Notes under the pieces: generated by a model
The model's input: only the letters and a program-made list of their open reading frames with translations
The model's database searches: none
Told to the model about the DNA's origin: nothing
Made by a program: the position numbers and the translations under genes
From: Scleromatobacter humisilvae
Lineage (GTDB): Bacteria > Pseudomonadota > Gammaproteobacteria > Burkholderiales > Burkholderiaceae_C
Reading direction: 5' to 3'
DNA length: 64,000 nt
Assembly: GCF_023231945.1 (NCBI RefSeq)
Contig: NZ_JAJLJH010000003.1
Span: 496,001-560,000, forward strand
Shown: in pieces, positions 50,581 to 58,808 of the stretch
Layout: each line of letters opens with the position of its first letter
Position numbering within the stretch: the first letter of the stretch is position 1

Positions 50581-50945
50581 CGGCGATCGGACGGCATGTC
50601 GTTCCAGCAGGATGCCCAGTCCGTACTACGGCCAGATTTCGCCGGGCACGGCCATCGCTACAGCTGAAACGTTGGCCAGCCCGTGAGGGCTTGCGCGATG
50701 CCCGCTGTCTCGGGCTTTCATCGACGCGCCTGGCCGTTGAACTGCCGCGCGATTCCCTTTCCTTGGTCATATGAATGCGATTTGCTGCGTGCTAATCTAG
50801 TCCGCGTCCGGCTGTCAGGCCCCTGGCGCGAACTCGCACGAACGCCGAGTCCGCCGCTCGAACTGGTTGCGATGTCGCAAGTCGAGGGGCTCGATTCTTG
50901 TCGGCAGCCATGTTGCTCATGAGAAAGTCGAGCGAGTCCTTCAGC

Positions 50946-51680
50946 ATGTCCTTGAACGCGCCCCACATCCTCGTCGTCGACGACGACCCTCTCATGAGGG
51001 ACCTGATCAGCGGATACCTGCTCGAGAGCGAGCTTCGCGTCTCGACCGCGGATGGCGGTGCGGACATGGACAGGATCCTGCGCGACCACGCCATCGACCT
51101 CGTGCTGCTCGACCTGCGCCTGGGCGGGGAGGACGGCATGCAGCTGGCTCGCAAGCTGCGCGAGGACACGGACATCCCCGTCATCATCGTGACGGCCCGC
51201 CGCGACGAGGCGGATCGCGTGATGGGGCTCGAGATGGCCGCCGACGACTACGTGACCAAGCCCTTCAGCAACCGCGAGCTGCTGGCTCGCGTGCGGGCCG
51301 TGCTTCGCCGCTACCAGGGCCGGCGCCCCGGCGATCAGCCCGCGCGTGGGACGCGCCGCCGCGCCTACCGCTTCGCGGGCTGGGAATTCAATACCTTGTC
51401 GCGGCGCCTGACGGATCCTCAAGGCCTTCAGGTTCCACTCAGCATCGGCGAGTTCAACCTCCTGCTGGCCTTCTGCGAGGCGCCGCAACGCGTCTTGTCG
51501 CGCGATCAATTGCTGGACCTGTCGCGCCTGCATGGCGACGAGATCTACGATCGTTCCATCGACGTCCAGATCTTCCGGCTGCGACGCAAGATCAGCGGTG
51601 ACGAGGAGTCGCAGAAGCTGATACGGACGGAGCGCGGCGTCGGCTACATGTTCGCCGTGCCGGTGGAGATGCTCGGCTGA
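50946..51680 (+). CDS. OmpR/PhoB-family response regulator
   Basis: 244 residues from the ATG at 50946 (MSLNAPHILVVDDDP). Receiver with VDDD pocket, Asp56 in LLDLRLGG, Thr in VTAR and Lys in VTKPFS; winged-helix output with the DVQIFRLRRKISGD and RTERGVGYMF blocks. Other in-frame starts exist at 50910 (ATG) and 50898 (TTG, which has GAGGGG upstream), so up to 16 extra residues are possible. No histidine kinase is adjacent. Confidence 0.92.
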   Translation: MSLNAPHILVVDDDPLMRDLISGYLLESELRVSTADGGADMDRILRDHAIDLVLLDLRLGGEDGMQLARKLREDTDIPVIIVTARRDEADRVMGLEMAADDYVTKPFSNRELLARVRAVLRRYQGRRPGDQPARGTRRRAYRFAGWEFNTLSRRLTDPQGLQVPLSIGEFNLLLAFCEAPQRVLSRDQLLDLSRLHGDEIYDRSIDVQIFRLRRKISGDEESQKLIRTERGVGYMFAVPVEMLG

Positions 51681-51712
51681 GATCCTGGCCTGGGCGAGCG
51701 GGTTACGTCCGA

Positions 51713-51740
51713 AATCTGGACTGTTCCGTCTGCAATCTGG
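51713..51740 (+). promoter_or_regulatory. Direct repeat AATCTGG upstream of the MalT-like regulator
   Basis: AATCTGG occurs at 51713-51719 and 51734-51740, 21 bp apart (two helical turns), inside similar flanks (TCCGAAATCTGG and TCTGCAATCTGG). It lies about 110 bp before the ATG at 51847. Possible operator for the LuxR or OmpR-type neighbour. Confidence 0.35.
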
Positions 51741-51846
51741 CCGCTCCTCGCGTAAGTGCCGGGTAGCGGTCGCGCCCTAGTCTGGGGGCCTGTCAATTGC
51801 GGAGCGGACTCGTCCAGGCTGCGTTCGACCTGGGGTCCGGTAAGGC

Positions 51847-53496
51847 ATGGCCCTCATGAATCTCGATCTTGATCCGGACGGTGAGTGCTGCGAGAGAGCA
51901 GGGGTCGCCTTCCTGATACGTGCGTCCGACTTCGGCCTGGACGCGTTCGAAACGACGCCCGACCCCGACGTGGGAGGCGAACCGGGATCGCGGGGGGAGA
52001 GCCGCGCCGCCGAGCCGGCGCCCGCTCCGGTGCGCGTGGCGCGCTCGAAGCGTGCGGCCCTGCAGGCGTGGGCCGCGCTCGCCGCGATGAAGCTGGCCGA
52101 GGGCCAGTCGCGCATCCGGTGCATGGCCGCCGGCACCGTTGCGTCGCCGGACGACGCCGTCGAACTGGAGTGCCGCCTGCTCGATGCCGCGCACGCGCTG
52201 CTCAATGACGACGCCGAAGCCGCCGTCGAGATCGTTGACGATGCCATCATGGTGCACGAAGGCGCGGCCGATCATCCGGCGACCCCGCTGCTTCTTCGGC
52301 TGGCGCATTGGAAGGGACGGCGCCTCTCGGCATTCTGCGAACTCGCGCGGCCGGTCGGTCCGGTGCCGACACGCCGCCGCGACGCGTTCTGCAGCATCCT
52401 GCACTTGTCGATGGAAGCCGCCGTCGAGGCCGAGCAACTGCGGCTGGCCACGGCCGGACGGCTGGCGCACGACGCGCTGGAGCTGTCGGCCCGCTTCTTC
52501 GGCCCGGACTTCCCGGCCAGCCGGATGGCGACCGCGTTGAGTGCCGCCATCCTCTACGAGCAGAACCACGTCGATGCGGCGGATCGCCTGATCCGCGACC
52601 GGCTGGTGTTGAGCGGATCGCAAGGCGGCATCGAGGGCGCGCTCCGCGCTTATGTCGTGGGGGCGCGGATCGCCGTGACGCGCCAGCAAGTGCCCTTCGC
52701 GATCCTGCTGTTGCGCGAGGCGGAGCTGCTCGGCGAGGCACGGAACTGGCCTCGTCTCGTCGCGCTCAGCCTGGCGGAGCGCGTGCGCCTGCTTGTCGAG
52801 GCCGGGCGCATCGGCGAGGCCGAGGACTGTTCGGCCCGCCTGCGAACGATGGCGGCGAAGTCGGACCGGCCAGGCGGGGAGGGCGTCCTGGCGCGCGAGG
52901 TGGCGATCTGTCGCGCCCGCCTGGAACTCGCCTCGGGCGAGGGGAGCGAACAGTCGGCGGCGTCCTTGAACCGCATCGTCTCGGAACACGTGTCGCGCCG
53001 GGAGCTCCAGCGCGCGACGGAGATGCGGATGCTGCTCGCATGCATCCTGCATCGATCCGGCCAGGATCGCGAGGCGGCCGCCGAGGCGGCGCGCGCGCTG
53101 GAGGATGGCGCGACGGCGGGCTTGTACCGGACCTTCCTCGACGCCGGCGAGGCGACCCGGCGCCTGCTCGAGTGGCTGTTCGAACACCGCGCCGGCGCGG
53201 CCGGCTTGCCGGACGAATTGCGGCCCTACGTCCGGAGCCTGCTGAAAGGCTTTCCGGAGCGCGCTCCGCAGGCAGGTTCCGCGCGGACGCGCCATCGCTC
53301 GGGCGAATCGCTGTCGCCACGCGAGCGCCACATCCTGACGCTGATGAGCCATGGCCTGTCGAACAAGCGCATCGCCAAGATGCTCGAGATCACGCCCGAG
53401 ACCGTCAAGTCGCACGCGAAGCACATCCTGTTGAAGCTCGCGGCCCAGACGCGCGTGGAGGCGGTGTCGCGCGCATGCAGCCTGGGCATCATCTGA
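51847..53496 (+). CDS. LuxR-family regulator with helical-repeat region (MalT-like, no ATPase)
   Basis: 549 residues. A long alpha-helical, TPR-like region (about 70-460) and a C-terminal LuxR HTH (about 480-545: LSPRERHILTLMSHGLSNKRIAKMLEIT). The helical part and HTH resemble MalT/LAL regulators, but the N-terminal NTPase is absent and replaced by a short low-complexity segment. It may sense a ligand or partner through its repeats. Downstream of the OmpR-type gene on the same strand. Confidence 0.85.
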   Translation: MALMNLDLDPDGECCERAGVAFLIRASDFGLDAFETTPDPDVGGEPGSRGESRAAEPAPAPVRVARSKRAALQAWAALAAMKLAEGQSRIRCMAAGTVASPDDAVELECRLLDAAHALLNDDAEAAVEIVDDAIMVHEGAADHPATPLLLRLAHWKGRRLSAFCELARPVGPVPTRRRDAFCSILHLSMEAAVEAEQLRLATAGRLAHDALELSARFFGPDFPASRMATALSAAILYEQNHVDAADRLIRDRLVLSGSQGGIEGALRAYVVGARIAVTRQQVPFAILLLREAELLGEARNWPRLVALSLAERVRLLVEAGRIGEAEDCSARLRTMAAKSDRPGGEGVLAREVAICRARLELASGEGSEQSAASLNRIVSEHVSRRELQRATEMRMLLACILHRSGQDREAAAEAARALEDGATAGLYRTFLDAGEATRRLLEWLFEHRAGAAGLPDELRPYVRSLLKGFPERAPQAGSARTRHRSGESLSPRERHILTLMSHGLSNKRIAKMLEITPETVKSHAKHILLKLAAQTRVEAVSRACSLGII

Positions 53497-53658
53497 GGCG
53501 TGCGGGTCGCAAGACAGGCGCGTTCCGGCGATGCCGCACGACGGCGCGGACTACCACCAAAGGCGAGGCCCGGGCTCTGTCCTGGTGGCGTGGCGAATCG
53601 CAGGCGCCGTCCCTAGCATGACATTCGACGATTTCGCTCATCCAACCATGGAAGTCCA

Positions 53659-53871
53659 ATGACGAAGATTCCCTTCATCGCAGTCCTGCTGTCCGCTGCC
53701 GCCGCAGCGTCCTTCGCGCAGACGGCGGCATCCGACAAGTCGGCGACTGCCCAGGCCGGTGCCGCCTCCGCGCCCGCGAAGCACAAGCCCGCCAGGAAGA
53801 TCAGGAGCCACAAGCCCGGCGCGTCCGCCGTGGATCCGGAAGACTCCCCGGACAAGAAGGGCGGTGCATGA
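53659..53871 (+). CDS. Small secreted Ala/Lys-rich protein
   Basis: 70 residues. Signal peptide about 1-20 (cut after AASFA). The mature part is rich in Ala, Lys, Ser and Pro with no fold evident. Similar small periplasmic proteins of unknown role occur widely in Burkholderiales. It ends 25 bp from the convergent kinase gene. Confidence 0.65.
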   Translation: MTKIPFIAVLLSAAAAASFAQTAASDKSATAQAGAASAPAKHKPARKIRSHKPGASAVDPEDSPDKKGGA

Positions 53872-53895
53872 GCACGCTGCCGCGGCCGGCAGGGC

Positions 53896-55926
53896 TCATC
53901 TGACGTCGAGGAGGCGGGCGAGACTCGTCGCGAGCGCATCGAGGCGCAGCGGCTTGGTGAGCACGTCGTCGGCCCAGCCGAAGCTGTCGAAGGCCGAGCG
54001 GGTGTTGTCGCCGGCGTAGCCGCTGATCAGGATGACGGGCAGCAGCGGCCGCACGGCGCGCACCTTCTGCACGAGTTCGCCACCCGACATGCCGGGCATC
54101 TGCAGGTCCGTGACAAGCGCGGCGAACGAGCCCGGGCTCATGGAGAATGACTTCAGCGCCGCCGGCGCCGAATCGTACGCCGCCGGCTCGTAACCCAGGT
54201 CCCTGAGCGCGTCGGCGGTGAGCTCCAGCAGCGCGAGTTCGTCTTCCACGATCATCACGCGCTGCCCCCGACCTTGCGGGGCCAGGGACTGATCGTCCGG
54301 GGACTCCTCGGGCGCCTCGCCCGCGTGCGGCAGGTACACGGTGAACGCGCTGCCCACGCCCGGCGTGCTCTCGACGTCGATGGCGCCCGCGAAGTGCGCC
54401 ACGATGCGCAGCACCATCGGCAGGCCCAGGCCCGTTCCCACGCCCATTTCCTTGGTGGTGAAGAACGGCTCGAAGATGTGCTCGAGGACGTCGGGCGTCA
54501 TCCCGCTGCCCTGGTCGGCGACGCGCAGGACGATCCACTGGCCGATCTCGACCGTGCCCACCTTGAGCTGGCGCGGTTGCAGGATCTCCACGGTCTCCAG
54601 CGACACGCTCAGCGAACCCGGCTGCGTCATCGCATGCGCCGCGTTCGTGCACAGGTTCATGACCAGCTGGTGCATCTGCACCCCGTCGCCGAGGATCGCG
54701 GCCCGGCCGGCGACGAGGCGGGTCCGCAGCTTCAGGTGCTTCGGCAGTTTCGCCTGCAGGAAGTCCAGCGCCTCGCGCACCACGCGTTCCGCGTCCACCG
54801 GCACCCGCTCTCCCGCCGTGCCGCGGCTGAACGACAGGATGCGGTCGACCAGCGTGCGGCCGCGCTCTCCGGCCAGCACCACGTTGCTCAGGTCGTGGTG
54901 CATGCGGCTGTCTGGCGGCGCCGCGCGCAGCGCCCGCTCGCCGAAGCCCAGGATCGCGCCGAGGATGTTGTTGAAGTCGTGGGCGATGCCCCCGGCCAGC
55001 GTCCCCATGGCTTCGAAGCGTTCGGCCTGCCGCAGGCGGCCTTCGAGCCGCGCCATCTCCTCCAGCTGCCGCTTGCGCTCGGTGATGTCGCCCAGCGAGC
55101 CGACGAAGCGATAGGGAGTCCCGTCGACGCCTCGGAGCGCGGTGCCCCGGGCTCGGAACCAGCGCACCTGGCCGCCGGGCATCACGAATCGCAGCTCGTG
55201 GTCGTAGGGCGTCCCGCTTGCGAAATGCGCCTGCAGCGCCGCCTGCATGCGCTCCCGCTCGTCGACGTGGTACGTGAGAAGGACGTCCCATTCCTCGTTG
55301 CTCCGCCAGGGTTCTCCCACGGGGATGCCGAGCAGTTCCTGGGTGCGGGGGTGGAGGTAGGTGCGGCCCGCCCGGAGATCCCAGTCGAAGACGCCTTCGT
55401 TCGATCCGACCAGGGCCAGCGCATAGCGCTCCTCCGAGAGCCGCAGTTCTTCCTCGCTCTTGCGCAGCTCCCGCGTGAGCTGCTCCTGCTCCGTGATGTC
55501 GACGTCCAGGCCGAAGAACTGCACCACGCGGCCCTCGGCGTTTCGCAACGGCTCGCCGCGTACCAGGAACCACCGGAATTCCCCGTCCGCGCGACGAAGT
55601 CGATGTTTCACGTGGTATGAACTGCCAGTCTCCACCGCGTGCGTCCAGGCCCGGATGGTGTCGTCGAGGTCGTCCGGATGAATGAGCTGGGTCCACCCGA
55701 GCTTCGCGAAATCCGCCAGCGACCGCCCGGTGTAGTCCACGACGCGCTGGTTGAGGTAGCTGGGCTCGCCGTCCGGGTTCGCCGACCACATCAGCACCGG
55801 GATGGTGTCGAGCAGCGCGTGGACGAGCGAGTCGCTTCCCAGCAGGACACCGGTGGCCTGCTCGATGGCGTCGGCATCGGCGATCGCGGTGAGCAGCCGG
55901 CTGGCGCTTCGTTCGGTCTCGGGCAT
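53896..55926 (-). CDS. Cytoplasmic PAS hybrid histidine kinase
   Basis: 676 residues from the ATG at 55926 (MPETERSASRLL). Two PAS/PAC domains (about 35-155 and 175-300), histidine kinase (H-box GIAHDFNNILGAILGFGE, His near 316; HATPase GTGLGLPMV near 495) and a C-terminal receiver (Asp in VTDLQMPG near 604, Lys-Pro in LTKPLR). From the second PAS on it is strikingly similar to the giant kinase at 9549-15884, down to the final [10 protein letters not shown]. No membrane segments. A longer start at 55986 adds 20 residues of poor quality. Confidence 0.9.
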   Translation of the reverse strand: MPETERSASRLLTAIADADAIEQATGVLLGSDSLVHALLDTIPVLMWSANPDGEPSYLNQRVVDYTGRSLADFAKLGWTQLIHPDDLDDTIRAWTHAVETGSSYHVKHRLRRADGEFRWFLVRGEPLRNAEGRVVQFFGLDVDITEQEQLTRELRKSEEELRLSEERYALALVGSNEGVFDWDLRAGRTYLHPRTQELLGIPVGEPWRSNEEWDVLLTYHVDERERMQAALQAHFASGTPYDHELRFVMPGGQVRWFRARGTALRGVDGTPYRFVGSLGDITERKRQLEEMARLEGRLRQAERFEAMGTLAGGIAHDFNNILGAILGFGERALRAAPPDSRMHHDLSNVVLAGERGRTLVDRILSFSRGTAGERVPVDAERVVREALDFLQAKLPKHLKLRTRLVAGRAAILGDGVQMHQLVMNLCTNAAHAMTQPGSLSVSLETVEILQPRQLKVGTVEIGQWIVLRVADQGSGMTPDVLEHIFEPFFTTKEMGVGTGLGLPMVLRIVAHFAGAIDVESTPGVGSAFTVYLPHAGEAPEESPDDQSLAPQGRGQRVMIVEDELALLELTADALRDLGYEPAAYDSAPAALKSFSMSPGSFAALVTDLQMPGMSGGELVQKVRAVRPLLPVILISGYAGDNTRSAFDSFGWADDVLTKPLRLDALATSLARLLDVR

Positions 55927-56022
55927 GCCCAGTGTCCTCAAGGTGGCGTTTCCGGCGACGATAGTCCAACCGGCCGCTCTCGTCACTGCCGGCCTGTCCG
56001 GTGCCTCGTCTCGCGGCGCGCC

Positions 56023-57429
56023 TCACCAGCTGACCTTGAACTCCACGCCCACGTACGTGCTGTCGTGGCCACCGGCATGGCGCAGCGTGTCGCCGACCTT
56101 GTAGTCCACGGCCTCGAGCGCCGTGCCGATGTTGCGATCGACCGCGTAGTCCATCCGCAGCTGCGCGTAGCTGCCCGTCCAGCGATGGCCGCCTCCGGCG
56201 GTGCCCGCGACCGGAATGTTGGGCTGCAGGTAGACCGCATCGGCCGTGGCCTCGCGCCAAAGCAAGCCGACGGCGCCGGCGACGCTGAAGTCATGGGCGG
56301 GCCGCAGCGTCACCGACGGCTTGAGATGCAGGAGGTTGGCGTCGCCCGTATAGCTGCCCAACGTGAAGTAGTAGCCGTTGGGAAAGAGCGGATTGAACGT
56401 CCCCTCGATGCGGTCGCCGTGGCGCCTGTCGCCGGAGGCGGCGTCGAACTGCAATCCGGCGCGGGGTTGCCAGGCGACGTCGGAGAGCGTGTAGCCCGTC
56501 CTCGCGCCGACGTTCCAGGCGCGGATCGTGCTCGCGCCGACGCGGCCCGCCTGCACCATGGCCTCGGCGTCCCAGTCGATGTCGCCCGCGCGGCCCGCGA
56601 ATCTGGCGTCCCAGGCATTGCGCCGCTCGTATCCGACGGCGTCGCCATAGCGCGCGCTGGCGCGCTCGTAGAGGGACCAGTACGCCGAGAGCTCGTTGTC
56701 CCCGAGCACGTGCCGTTCGACCCGCAGCGTGTGGAACCTGAACGTGCCGTTGGCGCTGTCGTCGAAGTCGTGCCCGTCCTTGTACTGCACCGGCTCGCTG
56801 ACGAACGCGATGAATCGCCAGTCCGCGGTCTCCCAGTCGGCCCACACGGCATCGAAGGACTGGCGCACGTTGGGGCCGTCGCGGGACGAGACGAAGCGCT
56901 GGATGTCGAAGGCGAAGTCCTGCCGTCCGACGCGCGCCTTCAAGGTGCCGCTGGAGAACCGGCCGACGTATTCGGCGAATGCCAGCCGGAGGTCGACACG
57001 ATCCTGGTCGGCGGACGAGCGGACCTGCTTGTCGAACGCGCGGTCGTCATCGAGCTGGGTGAAGATCCGCCAGTCGTGATCGAGATGCAGGTCGGCGTGC
57101 AGCTGCAGCCTCTGCAGCACGTACGAGTCGCGGCTCGTGCCGCCCGTCCCCAGTCCCGGCGCGTCATTCGTCTCGAATCGCTCGCGCAGGGTGAGGCCGA
57201 GCGACAGGTATCGCGCGGGATTCATGTCCGACAGCGCGATGTACTTCAGGCCGTCGAGCGGCTCCGTGCGCAGCGACGGGTCGCGCAGGGCCGACCAGTC
57301 CTCCTGCCAGCGATTCATCTTGATCGGGGGCCGACTGATCGTCTGGGCGCCCGCCGGTTCCTCCTGCGCGCGGGCATCCGCGAGGCCGAGCGCCGCAGCG
57401 ACTAGGGCGATGGCCAGCGGCGATTGCAC
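56023..57429 (-). CDS. Alginate-export-family outer membrane porin
   Basis: 468 residues from a GTG at 57429, with GAGAGG upstream and signal peptide VQSPLAIALVAAALGLADARA. The mature protein is a predicted beta-barrel (Alginate_exp family): RERFETNDAPGLGTGG, ARVGRQDFAFDIQRF, and ends in aromatic strands (YVGVEFKVSW with a terminal Trp). It probably takes up an anionic or organic substrate. Last gene of the six-gene minus-strand operon starting at 61613. Confidence 0.85.
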   Translation of the reverse strand: MQSPLAIALVAAALGLADARAQEEPAGAQTISRPPIKMNRWQEDWSALRDPSLRTEPLDGLKYIALSDMNPARYLSLGLTLRERFETNDAPGLGTGGTSRDSYVLQRLQLHADLHLDHDWRIFTQLDDDRAFDKQVRSSADQDRVDLRLAFAEYVGRFSSGTLKARVGRQDFAFDIQRFVSSRDGPNVRQSFDAVWADWETADWRFIAFVSEPVQYKDGHDFDDSANGTFRFHTLRVERHVLGDNELSAYWSLYERASARYGDAVGYERRNAWDARFAGRAGDIDWDAEAMVQAGRVGASTIRAWNVGARTGYTLSDVAWQPRAGLQFDAASGDRRHGDRIEGTFNPLFPNGYYFTLGSYTGDANLLHLKPSVTLRPAHDFSVAGAVGLLWREATADAVYLQPNIPVAGTAGGGHRWTGSYAQLRMDYAVDRNIGTALEAVDYKVGDTLRHAGGHDSTYVGVEFKVSW

Positions 57430-57466
57430 GGCGCGCCTCTCGCAGCCACGTCGTGTCGCGGCGCAG

Positions 57467-58378
57467 TCAATGGGCCGTGACGCGGTGGATCTCGGCGACG
57501 TAGCCGCCCGGGAACTCGACGAACGCAGCGGTGCGATCGTCCTGGGCCTCGGGCTCGCGCAGCACCTTGACGCCGGCCGCCCGGGCCTTGGCCAGGGTGT
57601 CGTCGAGATCGGCGACTTCGTAGCCCGTCGACTCGCGTCCGAACGGATACGGCAGGTGGCCGTCGCTGACGAGCACCAGCATCTTTCCGAACGTCGACTC
57701 GATGCGGACGCGCCGATACGACTCGCCGGGACGGCCGATCTCCGCGCCGGGCGCATTGGCGGCATCCGAGACCACCTTGCCCTGGGAGAACGCGACGAAC
57801 GACGCGACGAACGCCTTCACGCGGTCGGCGGAGACGTAGACCCGGTTCTCCGGGATGGTCGCGAACGGCGCATAGGCGGGCTTGGCCGTATGCCAGTAGA
57901 GCTGCATGTCGACGCCGCCGGGCCACTGGATGACGGCGTCGCGCCCGATCGGGTCGGGGAACGGCGCGACCAGCACGTCGGCGCCGGCCTGGCGCGCCGC
58001 CTTCACGGCGACATCGAGATCCGTGACGAGGTAGCCCGTCCTCTCGGCGCCGAACGGATAGGGCACGGGCGTCTGGAAGCCGAAGACGGAGACGGTGCCC
58101 ACGGGCGTCTGGACGAGCTGCGAGGTCGTGCTGCTTGGCGTGGGCGTCACCGTGGCGACCACCTGCTTCGTGCTCTGGCCTCCGAAGGTCGCCACGAAGC
58201 TCTGGACGAACCTGTCCACGTCGGCCGGCGCCACGTAGACGTGCGTGGTGTCGTATTGCGCGCCCACCGCGACCTTCGGCAAGGCCTCGGGCGGCCTGGC
58301 CTGCGCGGCGTCGACGACGAGAGCGAGGGCAAGGATCGCGCAAGAGCGGGCGAACGGACGGGCGCACGGCGAATGCAT
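57467..58378 (-). CDS. Secreted VOC (glyoxalase-like) protein with internal duplication
   Basis: 303 residues. Signal peptide about 1-27 (cut after AAQA). Two related halves, each with a Y-V-(A/S)-P/A-x-V-x-x-F-V-x-S-F-V start and a YPFG.E.TGY.V.DLD block, i.e. a duplicated vicinal-oxygen-chelate fold. VOC enzymes bind a metal and act on oxo compounds, but an exported form is unusual and its reaction is unknown. Confidence 0.82.
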   Translation of the reverse strand: MHSPCARPFARSCAILALALVVDAAQARPPEALPKVAVGAQYDTTHVYVAPADVDRFVQSFVATFGGQSTKQVVATVTPTPSSTTSQLVQTPVGTVSVFGFQTPVPYPFGAERTGYLVTDLDVAVKAARQAGADVLVAPFPDPIGRDAVIQWPGGVDMQLYWHTAKPAYAPFATIPENRVYVSADRVKAFVASFVAFSQGKVVSDAANAPGAEIGRPGESYRRVRIESTFGKMLVLVSDGHLPYPFGRESTGYEVADLDDTLAKARAAGVKVLREPEAQDDRTAAFVEFPGGYVAEIHRVTAH

Positions 58379-58412
58379 GGCGGTGTCTCCAATCAGGTTG
58401 CGTTGGGGGACT

Positions 58413-58808
58413 TCAGTGTCGAGCTGCCCGGCGCTGCGCCAGATCGTGCCACGCGACGAGCACGAAGCCGCCCACCAGGCCGATGTGCTCGAAGAACCCG
58501 TTCTCGGCCATGAAGCGCGCCGGCTGCGTCATTTCCCAGAAGCGGTTTGCCACGAACGTGGCCATCAGCGTGAATCCGGCGAGCACCAGCGCGCCGGCCC
58601 AGCGCTGGATGCCGCTCAGGACGAGGGCGGATGCGCCGAGTTCGACGACGATGGTCGCCACCGCCAGCGGCGCGGCGGGTTCCAGCCCGAAGTGCCGGTT
58701 CTCCGCGATGGCGCCCGCGAAGTCCGTGACCTTGTCGAAGCCGCCCTGCAGGTAGGCCGCGCACAGCGCCAGCAGCGCCAGCCAGCGGATGGTCACGCTG
58801 CCCAGCAT
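58413..58808 (-). CDS. DoxX-family membrane protein
   Basis: 131 residues, four membrane helices. GGFDKVTDFAGAIAENRHFGL and the late MTQPARFMAENGFFEHIGLVGGFVLVA are family-like. A GTG at 58814 would add two residues; the ATG at 58808 has GGGG at suitable spacing. It overlaps the amidohydrolase gene. DoxX proteins are linked to thiosulfate:quinone reductase or redox roles, unproven for this branch. Confidence 0.85.
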   Translation of the reverse strand: MLGSVTIRWLALLALCAAYLQGGFDKVTDFAGAIAENRHFGLEPAAPLAVATIVVELGASALVLSGIQRWAGALVLAGFTLMATFVANRFWEMTQPARFMAENGFFEHIGLVGGFVLVAWHDLAQRRAARH

